From Saccharothrix sp. S26 (lineage in GTDB: Bacteria > Actinomycetota > Actinomycetes > Mycobacteriales > Pseudonocardiaceae), in NCBI RefSeq assembly GCF_021390395.1, contig NZ_JAJUWT010000029.1:1-64000 (forward strand): a stretch of DNA of 64,000 nucleotides, written 5' to 3'. Below are positions 16,293-24,580 of the stretch, piece by piece. A program made the position numbers and the translations under genes. Position 1 is the first letter of the stretch. Each line of letters starts with the position of its first letter. The notes under the pieces were generated by a model that was given only the letters and a program-made list of their open reading frames with translations, was not told where the DNA came from and did not search any database.

Positions 16293-16853
16293 ATGTTCGC
16301 ACCACGGGATCCCGACGAGTACCTGCTCCCCACGGAGCGTCGGGTCATCCGGGTCCGCAGGCACTGGAGCAGTCTGCTCTGGGACCTCATCGAGGCCGGC
16401 GCGCTGCTGGCCGGCGCGATGATGATCTCGTACCTGCTGCCCGACAACGCGGGCATCATCCAGAACATCCTCTGGTACGCCTCGCTGTTCGTGCTGCTCA
16501 GGCTGGCCTACTTCGTCATGGAGTGGTGGGTGGAGCGGATCGTCGTCACCGACAAGAGGTTCATGATCTCGTCCGGGGTCTTCGAGACCAAGGTCGCCAT
16601 GATGCCGATCAGCAAGGTCACCGACCTGACCTACGAGCGCTCGGTGCTCGGGCGCATGTTCGGCTTCGGGACGCTGGTGGTCGAGTCGGCGGGCCAGATC
16701 CAGGCCCTCAACCGGATCGAGTACCTGCCCAACCCCGAGGAGGTCTACGACGCCATCTCGGAGTTGACCTTCGGCGACAAGAAGGCCCAGGCAGAGCGCT
16801 TCTCGATGATCAAGGCGCAGCGGGCGGCGCGCGGCAAGAAGATGGTGCCGTAG
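16293..16853 (+). CDS. bacterial PH-domain (bPH2) membrane protein
   Basis: A 186-residue protein. An N-terminal cytosolic stretch (DPDEYLLPTERRVIRVRRHW) precedes two membrane helices (about 35-52 and 58-80). The bacterial PH domain follows (WWVERIVVTDKRFMISSGVFETKVAMMPISKVTDLTYERSVLGRMFGFGTLVVES), then a helical tail ending in basic residues. The YdbT/bPH2 family is membrane-associated and functionally unassigned. It follows the 52-residue membrane protein and precedes the PHP gene by a few bases. Confidence 0.85.
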   Translation: MFAPRDPDEYLLPTERRVIRVRRHWSSLLWDLIEAGALLAGAMMISYLLPDNAGIIQNILWYASLFVLLRLAYFVMEWWVERIVVTDKRFMISSGVFETKVAMMPISKVTDLTYERSVLGRMFGFGTLVVESAGQIQALNRIEYLPNPEEVYDAISELTFGDKKAQAERFSMIKAQRAARGKKMVP

Positions 16854-16884
16854 GCCCGTCGGGGTCGTGGTGGAGACTGGCAGG

Positions 16885-17742
16885 GTGCGCATCGACCTGC
16901 ACACCCACTCGACCGAGTCCGACGGCACCGACACGCCCGCGGAGTTGGTGGCGGCCGCGGCCGCCACCGGCTTGACCGCGGTCGCGCTCACCGACCACGA
17001 CACCGCTGCCGGCTGGGCGGAGGCGGCCAACGCGCTGCCACCCGGCTTGAAGCTGGTGCGCGGCGCCGAGCTGTCCTGCGCGTCCGACGACGGCCGGGGC
17101 CGGGTCATCACCGTCCACCTGCTCGCCTACCTGTACGACCACACCTCGCCCGCGCTGGTCGAGGAGCAGCTCAGGCTGCGCCTGGAACGACGGCAGCGGC
17201 TGCGCCGGATGGCCGAGCGGATGGTCGCCGACGGGTTCCCCATCGACCCCGACGAGCTGATGGCGGCCATGCCGCCCGACGCGCCCGCCGGACGTCCCCA
17301 CCTCGCCATGGCGTTGATCCGGGCGGGGGTGGTGGCCACGGTCGACGAGGCGTTCGCCCGCTACCTCGCCGGCGGCCGGTACTACGTGCCGCGCACCGAC
17401 ACGCCCGTCGAGCGGGCGATCGAGATGATCACCGAGGCGGGCGGCGTGACCGTCCTGGCGCACCCCTTCGCCACCTCGCGCGGCCCGATCGTGACCGACC
17501 AGGTGGTGGCCGACCTGGCGGGCCTGGGCCTGGCCGGCGTCGAAGTCGACCACCCCGACCACGACCAGCCCACGCGGGCGCGGCTGCGCGGCCTGGCCGG
17601 GGAGCTGGGCCTGCTGACCACGGGCTCCAGCGACTACCACGGCACCAACAAGACCGTGCGGCTCGGCGCGGAGACCACGTCACCGGACGTGCTCGACGCC
17701 CTGGCCGATCGGGCGACCGGGTGCAAGATCCTCGTCGGCTGA
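16885..17742 (+). CDS. PHP-domain phosphoesterase (RNase AM/nucleotidase-like)
   Basis: About 285 residues, PHP superfamily. Metal-binding motifs: DLHTHSTESDG (HxH), ALTDHDT (TDHD), GAELSC (E), LAHPF (H) and SSDYHG (D-x-H) near the C-terminus. Related proteins such as YciV (RNase AM) and 3',5'-nucleotide bisphosphatases hydrolyse nucleoside bisphosphates or trim RNA 5' ends; the exact substrate here is inferred. GTG 16885 gives the usual N-terminus (xRIDLHTHST); GTG 16867 would add six residues. Confidence 0.85.
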   Translation: MRIDLHTHSTESDGTDTPAELVAAAAATGLTAVALTDHDTAAGWAEAANALPPGLKLVRGAELSCASDDGRGRVITVHLLAYLYDHTSPALVEEQLRLRLERRQRLRRMAERMVADGFPIDPDELMAAMPPDAPAGRPHLAMALIRAGVVATVDEAFARYLAGGRYYVPRTDTPVERAIEMITEAGGVTVLAHPFATSRGPIVTDQVVADLAGLGLAGVEVDHPDHDQPTRARLRGLAGELGLLTTGSSDYHGTNKTVRLGAETTSPDVLDALADRATGCKILVG

Positions 17743-17779
17743 GGTAGCGCTGCGAGAACTGTCGGACCCTCTCGGTAGC

Positions 17780-18628
17780 GTGATCGGTGTGCAGGAACAG
17801 CTGGGGTTCGACTTCGGCGCGATGCCGAAGAAGCTCGTGCGGGTGACGCCGGCCAAGCTCGCCACGTGGGCCGACTGCCCGCGCCGCTTTCGCATGGCCT
17901 ACCTCGACCGGCCGTCCCCGCCGCGCGGTGGGGCGTGGGCGCACAACACCCTCGGCGCGGTCGTGCACAACGCGTTGAAGGCGTTGTTCGACCTGCCCGC
18001 CGAGCGCCGCACGCCCGACCAGGCGGTGGCGCTGCTGCACCGGCAGTGGAAGAACGACGGGTTCCGCGACGCCGAGCAGGCCGCCGTGTACCGCGACCGG
18101 GCGGTCGGGTGGGTGCGCGACTACGTCGAAGGGCTCGACACGTCGATCGAACCGGTCGGCATCGAGCGCTGGGTGTCCACGCCCACGTCCAAGATCGTCG
18201 CCGAGGGGCGGGTCGACCGCATCGACCTGCGCGACGGCGAGCTGGTGATCGTGGACTACAAGACGGGGCGGCACGCGCTGACCGTGGACGACGCGCGGGG
18301 CTCGCAGGCGCTGGCGCTGTACGCGCTGGCGGCACGGCGGACGTTGCGCAAGCCGTGCCACCGGGTGGAGTTGCACCACCTGCCCACGCGGACGGTGGCG
18401 GTGTGGGAGCACACCGAGGAGAGCCTGGCGCGGCACGTGACGCGGGCCGAGGAGGCGGCGGACGAGCTGCGGCTGGCCACCGACACGTTGGAGGCGGGCG
18501 GCGACCCGGAGATCCTGTTCCCGCCGCGCACCGGCAACCAGTGCACGTGGTGCGACTTCCGCCGGTCCTGCCCCGAAGGCCAACGGGCGGCGCCGACGCT
18601 CGACCCGTGGGCGTTGCTCGCGCCGTAG
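17780..18628 (+). CDS. RecB-family PD-(D/E)XK nuclease with Cas4-like cysteines
   Basis: A 282-residue single-domain nuclease. The catalytic core is visible as GRVDRIDLRDGELVIVDYKTGR (D-x(n)-D-x-K). One cysteine near the N-terminus (WADCPRRFRMAYL) and three near the C-terminus (CTWCDFRRSCPEG) form the four-cysteine pattern that binds a [4Fe-4S] cluster in AddB, Cas4 and related exonucleases. No helicase domain and no cas genes are present. It may act with the AdnAB-type machinery or alone in DNA end processing. GTG 17789 is an alternative start. Confidence 0.85.
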   Translation: MIGVQEQLGFDFGAMPKKLVRVTPAKLATWADCPRRFRMAYLDRPSPPRGGAWAHNTLGAVVHNALKALFDLPAERRTPDQAVALLHRQWKNDGFRDAEQAAVYRDRAVGWVRDYVEGLDTSIEPVGIERWVSTPTSKIVAEGRVDRIDLRDGELVIVDYKTGRHALTVDDARGSQALALYALAARRTLRKPCHRVELHHLPTRTVAVWEHTEESLARHVTRAEEAADELRLATDTLEAGGDPEILFPPRTGNQCTWCDFRRSCPEGQRAAPTLDPWALLAP

Positions 18629-18638
18629 AGTTGGCCCC

Positions 18639-18941
18639 GTGACGATGGTGGACAGCAGACCCGAACCACGCCTGGCGAGGCTGTGGCGCGGCGTCAGCGG
18701 CGCGCTCGCCGTCGGCTTGGTGCTGCTGGCGTTGGCGATGATCGGCTTCCAGGTCTACGCCGGAGCCCGCGACCTGCCCGGGCCCGGCCTGGACGTGGTG
18801 ATCGGGCACGTCGTGGCGGCTGCGGCCGCGGTGGTGGCGCAGGTCGTCGCCGACCGCCGCCGGGGCTGGGCGGTGGCGCTGTGCGGCCTGCTGGTCGTGG
18901 CGCTGGCGGCGGCGACCCTGTGGTTCTACTGGTGGGCCTGA
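18639..18941 (+). CDS. small membrane protein, three helices
   Basis: A 100-residue protein with predicted membrane segments at about 20-40 (GALAVGLVLLALAMIGFQVY), 50-68 and 75-97 (GWAVALCGLLVVALAAATLWFYWW). The N-terminus is polar and basic. It starts 10 nt after the nuclease stop, so they are probably cotranscribed. I do not recognise a named family. Confidence 0.7.
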   Translation: MTMVDSRPEPRLARLWRGVSGALAVGLVLLALAMIGFQVYAGARDLPGPGLDVVIGHVVAAAAAVVAQVVADRRRGWAVALCGLLVVALAAATLWFYWWA

Positions 18942-18989
18942 GCCGACTGTGCCGCGTCGGCCGGACGCGTCCGGCCGACGCGCCCGTGA

Positions 18990-19469
18990 CTACGCCCTGC
19001 CGATGATCCACTGCTGGTCTTGTCGTACCCGCTCACAGGTCCTGAGGACGAGTTCCGCGTAGGTGCCGTTGTGCGTGACGCACTGGTCGGTGCCCTCCAG
19101 CCGCATCAGCCAGGAGTAGTAGCCGTCGTGCGGCTCGCCCTTCCACTTCTGGTTGCCGGAGCCGTCGCACGGCCGGCCCGCCAGCTTGTCCCCGATCGCG
19201 GTCGCGCACCACCCGTACCGCACGCTCTCGATCGTGCTGTCGCCGTTGATGAACCACTCCTGGTTGTCCTCGCCGTGGGACGGGTGGCCGATGATCGGGT
19301 ACTCCGGATCCCACGCCCAGTTGGTCTGGTCCCAGACGTCGTTCGGTACCGCGACGCTCACGAACTTCCACTGGTCCCGCTGCGCGTCGGGGTCGGCGTG
19401 CGAGGCCGGCGTGACGAGCAGCGCCGAGGCGAGCGCGACGACGGCGGTGAGGACTCGTGCGAACTTCAT
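18990..19469 (-). CDS. secreted protein with QxW-type (ricin B-like) motifs
   Basis: A 159-residue exported protein. A Sec signal peptide (MKFARVLTAVVALASALLV then TPASHA) is predicted to be cleaved before DPDAQ near residue 26. The mature part carries DNQEWF, GNQKWK and DQQWII, recalling the QxW repeats of ricin-type beta-trefoil lectins, and pairs of cysteines (WCATAIG…RPCDGS, QCVTH…RTCERV) spaced as for disulfides. It is too short for a full canonical trefoil unless one lobe is reduced. A carbohydrate-binding role is inferred. Monocistronic, with a ~200-bp upstream region. Confidence 0.75.
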   Translation of the reverse strand: MKFARVLTAVVALASALLVTPASHADPDAQRDQWKFVSVAVPNDVWDQTNWAWDPEYPIIGHPSHGEDNQEWFINGDSTIESVRYGWCATAIGDKLAGRPCDGSGNQKWKGEPHDGYYSWLMRLEGTDQCVTHNGTYAELVLRTCERVRQDQQWIIGRA

Positions 19470-19676
19470 TCGGTTTCCCTTCCGGGGGCGGTGCGTGCGG
19501 GTGCACCGCCAAGTAGAAGGGCCGGAACGGGCCGACGAGGGCGCGAAAACACCTACGGTGGGGCGAACGACCCGGTCGGGTCGAAGCGGACGTCCTCCCG
19601 GTGACGGACGTGTACGTGAACAACACCTACCGGGCGCGGCACCGTGCTTCCGTGGGGTGATCCCGCCGGCCGCGCG

Positions 19677-20549
19677 TCAGGAGAGCCAGGCCCGCCAGGT
19701 CGGCAGCACCGTGGCCAGCAGGGCCTCCGGAGCTTCGGTGTTCGGGTTGTGCATGACCCCGGACAGCACGGCGAAGTCGGCGTCGAGCCGTTCGGCCATG
19801 TCCCGCTGGCTGGCCGCCGACCAGGCGTCGTCCAGGTCGCCGCACACCACCAGGCACGGGATGCCCGTCGACCGCAGCACCCGGGCCAGCTTCGCGACCA
19901 GGTCCGGTTCGGCGCGCAGCGCCTCGCCCATGCCCAGCAGCCCGGCGGGCGACGAGCGGACGAACCGCTCCCGGTAGAAGTCCTTCAGCTCCTGCGGCAA
20001 CGCCCGCCAGCCCGGGTTGAGCGCCTGGCGGGTCTCGTTGACCTGCTGCGACGCCTCGATGCCCTGCTCGCGCAGCACGACCTCGCCGTAGTCCAGGGCG
20101 GTGCGGCGCGCGCCGGGCGGCAGCTCCGACGGACCGGACGCCATCAACGTCAACCCCGACACCGGAGCACCCGCCAGCACCGCGCCACGCGCGACCAGAC
20201 CACCGAACGAGTGACCCAGCAGCAGCACGCGCCTGCCTTCGGCGGCGAGCTTCGCCACCAGCTCGGCCACCACCGCGCCCAGCGCCTCGGGCCGGTAGTC
20301 GGACTCCACCAGCGGGCCGGGCGACTCGTACTGGCCGGGCAGGTCGATGGCGACGACCTCGACGCCCGCGTCGGCGATCGGGTCGAGCAGCGGCGCGAAG
20401 TCCTCCTTGGACCCCGTGTAGCCGGGCACGAGCAGCGCCGTGGCGCCGAGGTCGTGGCCGGCGGCGGGGGAGTGCAGGGCGGCGATCGGGCCGTGCCTGC
20501 CGGGCAGGTCCACGCGTTGCGCCCGGTGCGGGCTGAACTGCGAGTGCAC
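19677..20549 (-). CDS. alpha/beta-fold hydrolase
   Basis: A 290-residue serine hydrolase. The oxyanion region LLVPGYTGSKEDF, the nucleophile elbow LLGHSFGGLV and a late acid/base region (VVCGDLDDAWS and GVMHNPNTEAPE with the catalytic histidine) are in the standard order. A helical cap lies between about 160 and 230. Substrate unknown; the family includes esterases, lipases and peptidases. It is transcribed in the same direction as the beta-propeller gene behind it, with a 42-nt gap, so it may be read from that promoter. Confidence 0.85.
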   Translation of the reverse strand: MHSQFSPHRAQRVDLPGRHGPIAALHSPAAGHDLGATALLVPGYTGSKEDFAPLLDPIADAGVEVVAIDLPGQYESPGPLVESDYRPEALGAVVAELVAKLAAEGRRVLLLGHSFGGLVARGAVLAGAPVSGLTLMASGPSELPPGARRTALDYGEVVLREQGIEASQQVNETRQALNPGWRALPQELKDFYRERFVRSSPAGLLGMGEALRAEPDLVAKLARVLRSTGIPCLVVCGDLDDAWSAASQRDMAERLDADFAVLSGVMHNPNTEAPEALLATVLPTWRAWLS

Positions 20550-20591
20550 GTCTGGCAGTCTGCCGCACCGGCCGCGCGGGCGCGTGGCGCG

Positions 20592-21923
20592 TTACCGCAG
20601 TGCGACGAGCGTGCCGCCGCGCTGCTCCAGCACGACCTGGCCTTCGGTGGCCATCTCGATCGGGCCGGTGTGGTCGCCGCGGTCGACCGGGATCGACGCG
20701 ACCTCCGCGCCGGTGACCTGGTCGAGCACCTTCAGCCCGGCGTCGACCGGCAGCAGCAGGTGGCCGGCGAGCGTGGTGCCCGCGCCGAGCGTGCCGTTCA
20801 CCGTCCACAGCGGGTTGAGGTCCGCGAGCGACAGCGCCACGGTCTTCGAGCCGGTGAACCAGTAGGTGTTCGCGGTGCTGGTGAACGTCGACGCCACCCG
20901 TCCGGGCGGGTCGCCCGCGAGTTCCTCGGCCGAGACGTCGACCGGGTAGGTGGCGACGGAGGCCCCGGTCTCGGAGTCGAACACCAGGAGGCGGCCCGGC
21001 ACGGCCACCGCGACCCGGTTCGAGGTCACGGCGATCACCCGTGCCCCGTTCTCGCCGATCACCGTGCTGCTGATGACCTGCGGCTCGTCGGACTTCTCGG
21101 GGTTGGGCTTGAGGATCGTGAGGCGGTCGGCCGGGTCCAGCGCGGGGCAGCGCTCGATCAGCGCGATCTTGCCGCCGGTGACCGCGAACGAGTGGTAGGT
21201 GCAGCCCGTGCGCGGCTGCTTGTTCGGGTTCACGATGGCGCGCAGCGTGCCGTACTCGAGCGAGCGGACCAGGTCGTCGCGGCGGTAGACCTCGACGTAC
21301 GTGCCGCCGGTGGTGAGCACGTGCGAGCCCTCGTTCAGCAGGCGGGTGCCGAACTCGGCGTCGCCGTTGCGCTGCGGGCCGCGCTTGCCGGAGCCGGTTT
21401 CGAGGGTGGTGACCTCGGAGCAGTTGGTGTCCTTGCGGTACACGGTGAAGATGCGGCCCCAGGCCGTGGAGACCGTGCACAGGGGCAGGTCGCGGGCGTA
21501 GCGCCAGCGGACGTCGCCGGTGAACGCGTCCCGACCCACCACCTCCCCACCGTCACCGGTGACGACGACGGAGTCGAGGTTCACCGGAACGGGGGACGCC
21601 CCACTGGGTGCACGCCAGATCTCGGACAGCGTCGGCGGCATCGCGGTGACGGGCTGCAACGGGGTGATCTCGGACGGACCGGTCTGGCTGACCGTGTTGC
21701 GGGCGTCGCTGGTCAGCCACAGGACCAGGCTCGCCACCAGCACGGCCACCACGACCAGCGCCACGCCGATGAAGTCGCCCCTGGTGCGCCACGACCTCGA
21801 CGGCACCGGCTCCCTGCCGTCGTCGTCCTGCTGCTCGACCCGCGGCTCGCCGGACTCGGCCAGGACGTCCTCCCCGTCCACCACGACCTGCCCGTTCGAC
21901 TCCGCCTGCTCCGGCTGGCCCAC
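20592..21923 (-). CDS. membrane-anchored PQQ-like beta-propeller protein (Rv3212-like)
   Basis: A 443-residue protein. An acidic cytosolic N-terminus of about 50 residues is followed by one membrane helix (51-71, FIGVALVVVAVLVASLVLWL). An extracytoplasmic domain then shows repeated W/G-rich blades (GRDAFTGDVRWRYA, VFDSETGASVATYP, KVLDQVTGAEVASIP), as in PQQ-type propellers. Its place next to rhlE matches M. tuberculosis Rv3212. Function unknown. GTG 21923 is chosen because GGGAG lies upstream and the frame before it has no coding character. Confidence 0.8.
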   Translation of the reverse strand: MGQPEQAESNGQVVVDGEDVLAESGEPRVEQQDDDGREPVPSRSWRTRGDFIGVALVVVAVLVASLVLWLTSDARNTVSQTGPSEITPLQPVTAMPPTLSEIWRAPSGASPVPVNLDSVVVTGDGGEVVGRDAFTGDVRWRYARDLPLCTVSTAWGRIFTVYRKDTNCSEVTTLETGSGKRGPQRNGDAEFGTRLLNEGSHVLTTGGTYVEVYRRDDLVRSLEYGTLRAIVNPNKQPRTGCTYHSFAVTGGKIALIERCPALDPADRLTILKPNPEKSDEPQVISSTVIGENGARVIAVTSNRVAVAVPGRLLVFDSETGASVATYPVDVSAEELAGDPPGRVASTFTSTANTYWFTGSKTVALSLADLNPLWTVNGTLGAGTTLAGHLLLPVDAGLKVLDQVTGAEVASIPVDRGDHTGPIEMATEGQVVLEQRGGTLVALR

Positions 21924-22400
21924 TGCCCGGCTCCCGATGGTCGGTGATCTATCGCGTTCGGTCTGGCGACATGCTGCCACCACCGGGAAGAGGTCGGTGT
22001 GAGGCGGCACCACCAACCGCCCGCCGGCCGCCCTCCGCCCCCCACGCCACCGCCCGCACGCGGCAGCTCGGCACGCGCGTCCGGGCGGGTTCTCGCGCGG
22101 CTCGCTCCCCGTCGCGGAGGCTCGCTCGCGCTGGTCACGGCCGCCCGCCTGGGGCAACTCCCGCCTGGCGGGCGCGCGGCCGGGCGGTTGCGGGGGTGGC
22201 GTTCCAGCTCCCGCGGGGCCCGTTGCGGGGTTCCGGTCCGGCTCGCGCGGGGTTCGTGCGGGCCGTTCGGGCCCGGGGACGGCCGGTGCTGGGGGCCCGC
22301 GGTGGGTGGCCGGCGGGCTCCGGCTCCGGCTGTCTCGCTGTCCCGTTGCCGTCCGGCTGTCCCGCTGTCGACCCGGTGCCGGTGTCCGAGGGTGCCGGGG

Positions 22401-22438
22401 CAGTGGGGCAGTGGGGCGGTGGGGCGGTGGGTTAGGGG
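22401..22438 (+). repeat. 8-bp G-rich tandem repeat, possible G-quadruplex
   Basis: CAGTGGGG occurs twice (22401-22416), followed by CGGTGGGG and CGGTGGGT (22417-22432) and a further G-run. Four runs of three to four G at 4-nt spacing make an intrastrand G-quadruplex plausible on the plus strand. It lies in non-coding DNA. Confidence 0.6.
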
Positions 22439-22540
22439 GCTGGGGTGGTTCGGGGGGCCTCGTCTTCTAACCGAGGTGGGGTAACAGTGTTTCCGTACAT
22501 TTCCGGGCGATGATCACCCGATCGTGTTGCTGGTCGGGCC

Positions 22541-22566
22541 GGGCAGCGCGCGTGACTGCGCTGCCC
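22541..22566 (-). terminator. hairpin downstream of rhlE-like gene
   Basis: GGGCAGCGC (22541-22549) pairs perfectly with GCGCTGCCC (22558-22566), loop of eight bases, 15 nt beyond the helicase stop codon. It is the likely terminator of the helicase gene. Confidence 0.6.
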
Positions 22567-22580
22567 ACCACGATTGTTCC

Positions 22581-24227
22581 CTATTCGGCCGGGGCCGTCT
22601 CGGTCGATTCGCTGCCGCCGGTGCGGCGACGCCGGCGCCGGCGCGGGCGGTCCGGATCGGTGGATGAGGCGGTGGCCGACTCGGGTGCTCCGGAGGGCAC
22701 CTCGGCCGGAGCTTCGGTGGTGCCGCCGGTTTCGGTGGCCGGGACGCCGGCTCGGCTGCGGCGGCGTTTGCGGGGGCGGGTGGCGCCCTCCTCGCCCGTG
22801 CCCGAGGCGGAGCCGGGGCTGCCGACGTTGCCGGCACCGGACTCGGCGGGTTGGCCGGCCTCGCCCGCGCGACCGCTGCGGCGGCGCTTGCGGGTCTTCT
22901 TCTCGCCCTTGAGGTTCTCCTCCGGCTCGGCGCCCAGGCCCGCGCGCGTGCGCAGCCCCAGCGGCAGCCGGCCGGTCGAGCCCGCCGGGATGTCCAGGTC
23001 GGCGAACAGGTGGTCGGAGGTCGAGTAGGTCTCCACCGGCTCGGGCTTGCCCAGGCCCAGGGCGTCGCTGATCATCTTCCACCGGGGCATCTCGTCCCAG
23101 TCGACCAGCGTCACGGCGACACCCGTGCGCCCGGCCCGCCCGGTGCGGCCGATGCGGTGCACGTAGGTCTTCTCGTCCTCGGGGCACTGGTAGTTGATCA
23201 CGTGCGTGACGCCCTCGACGTCGATGCCGCGCGCGGCCACGTCGGTCGCCACCAGCACGTCGATCTTGCCCGAGCGGAACGCCCGCAGCGCCTGCTCGCG
23301 CGCGCCCTGCCCCAGGTCGCCGTGCACGGCCGCCGCGGCGAAACCGCGTTCGACCAGCTCGTCGGCCACCTTCTGGGCGGTGCGCTTGGTCCGGGTGAAC
23401 ACCATCGACAGGCCGCGCTCGCGGGCCTGCAACGCCCGGGCCAGCAGCTCCGACTTGTCCAGCGCGTGCGCCCGGTAGACGAACTGCTCGGTGCGCTCGT
23501 GGATCGCGCCCGCGTCGTTCTCCTCGGCCCGCACGTGCGTGGGCTGGTTGAGGAACGTGCGCGCCAGCGTGATGATCGGCCCGGGCATGGTCGCCGAGAA
23601 CAGCATGGTCTGCCGCTCGTCGGGCACCATGCGCAGGATCCGCTCGATGTCGGGCAGGAAGCCCAGGTCGAGCATCTCGTCGGCCTCGTCCAGCACCAGG
23701 CCGCGCACCTTGCCGAGCACGAGGTGGCGCTGCTCGGCCAGGTCGAGCAACCGGCCCGGCGTGCCGACGACCACGTCGACGCCCTTGCGCAGCGCCGCGA
23801 TCTGCGGCTCGTACGGCCGGCCGCCGTAGATCGCCAGCACGCGCACGCCCAGGTGCTTGGCCGCGTCGGTCAGGTCGTGGGTGACCTGCAGGCACAGCTC
23901 GCGCGTCGGCACGACCACCAGCGCCTGCGGCGTGCCGTCACCCGGCACGGTGATCCGCTGGAGCAGCGGGATGCCGAAGCCCAGCGTCTTGCCGGTGCCG
24001 GTGCGCGCCTGGCCGATGACGTCGTCGCCGGCCAGCGCCAGCGGCAGGGTCAGCTCCTGGATGGCGAACGTGCGGTGGATGCCCGCCTCGGCCAGCGCGC
24101 GCACGATCTCCTCGCGCACGCCCAGCTCGCCGAACGTGGGCGAATCGGGTTTGACCGGGGCGTCGGCCACGAGCGGGTGGGAGGTGTCGACTTCGGGGAC
24201 GCCCACCTCGCTGTGCTCCAAGGTCAC
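22581..24227 (-). CDS. DEAD-box RNA helicase (RhlE-like)
   Basis: About 548 residues from GTG 24227. Motifs in order: Q motif (FAIQELTLPLAL), I (ARTGTGKT), Ia (PTRELCLQ), Ib (GTPGRLLDL), II (DEAD in LVLDEADEML), III (SAT), then IV-VI in the second RecA fold (GDLGQGAREQALRAF, ATDVAARGIDVEGV, HRIGRTGRAGRTG). The C-terminal ~130 residues are basic and low-complexity, with repeated KRRRSGR/RKRRRSR blocks typical of RNA-binding tails. In-frame starts upstream (ATG 24389 or a CTG at 24263 behind GAGAGG) cannot be excluded. Position matches Rv3211. Confidence 0.92.
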   Translation of the reverse strand: MTLEHSEVGVPEVDTSHPLVADAPVKPDSPTFGELGVREEIVRALAEAGIHRTFAIQELTLPLALAGDDVIGQARTGTGKTLGFGIPLLQRITVPGDGTPQALVVVPTRELCLQVTHDLTDAAKHLGVRVLAIYGGRPYEPQIAALRKGVDVVVGTPGRLLDLAEQRHLVLGKVRGLVLDEADEMLDLGFLPDIERILRMVPDERQTMLFSATMPGPIITLARTFLNQPTHVRAEENDAGAIHERTEQFVYRAHALDKSELLARALQARERGLSMVFTRTKRTAQKVADELVERGFAAAAVHGDLGQGAREQALRAFRSGKIDVLVATDVAARGIDVEGVTHVINYQCPEDEKTYVHRIGRTGRAGRTGVAVTLVDWDEMPRWKMISDALGLGKPEPVETYSTSDHLFADLDIPAGSTGRLPLGLRTRAGLGAEPEENLKGEKKTRKRRRSGRAGEAGQPAESGAGNVGSPGSASGTGEEGATRPRKRRRSRAGVPATETGGTTEAPAEVPSGAPESATASSTDPDRPRRRRRRRTGGSESTETAPAE

Positions 24228-24580
24228 CGGGTCGACATGGGTCTCTTCGTTCGTCGCGGTCAGGGTGATCGCCTCTCTCGTACCAGCGCGCCACGGCCTG
24301 TACGGGCCGCTCGACCGCGTCACCACCACTCGGGCCACCACAAGGGGCCGGGCGGGTCGCGGGAGGGCCAGCGAGGTGTGTGCGCGCACCCTCTCCTGGC
24401 GGCACGGTGCCGCCGCAGTTCAGCCGTCGGCACCGCTGCGAGCCCCCACTGGGCCGCGCCGCGCCGGGCGTCATCTGTCGAGTCTACCCGCCGACTAGGC
24501 CGATCGGGCTGGTTCACGCGGTCGACTGCGGTTTCGCGTGCCTGGGGTGTTGTCAACGACACCCGACTAGGCTCCGTGCC
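24228..24580. promoter_or_regulatory. divergent region between rhlE-like and ferritin-like genes
   Basis: This 353-bp region may include the true 5' end of the helicase, whose frame stays open to 24389. Near the ferritin-like start an inverted repeat GGGTGTTG (24545-24552) / CGACACCC (24557-24564, one G-U pair) with loop TCAA ends 16 nt before its ATG. It could be an operator or an mRNA hairpin. No other feature is visible. Confidence 0.45.

Larger units (their letters stand above)
21924..22580. other. 657-bp gene-free stretch between the propeller gene and rhlE
   Basis: No frame here has protein-family character. The stretch includes the promoter side of the propeller gene, a G-rich tandem repeat at 22401-22432 and the rhlE terminator hairpin at 22541-22566, both listed separately. 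The remainder is GC-rich with runs of arginine/glycine codons on both strands. Confidence 0.6.

Noticed and set aside
17780..18628. A CRISPR-Cas locus based on the Cas4-like nuclease
   Set aside because: No repeat-spacer array and no other cas gene occur in the window.
21944..22484. Plus-strand frames of about 160 codons between the propeller gene and rhlE
   Set aside because: They are Arg/Gly/Pro-rich, lack ribosome sites and run into the G-rich tandem repeat.
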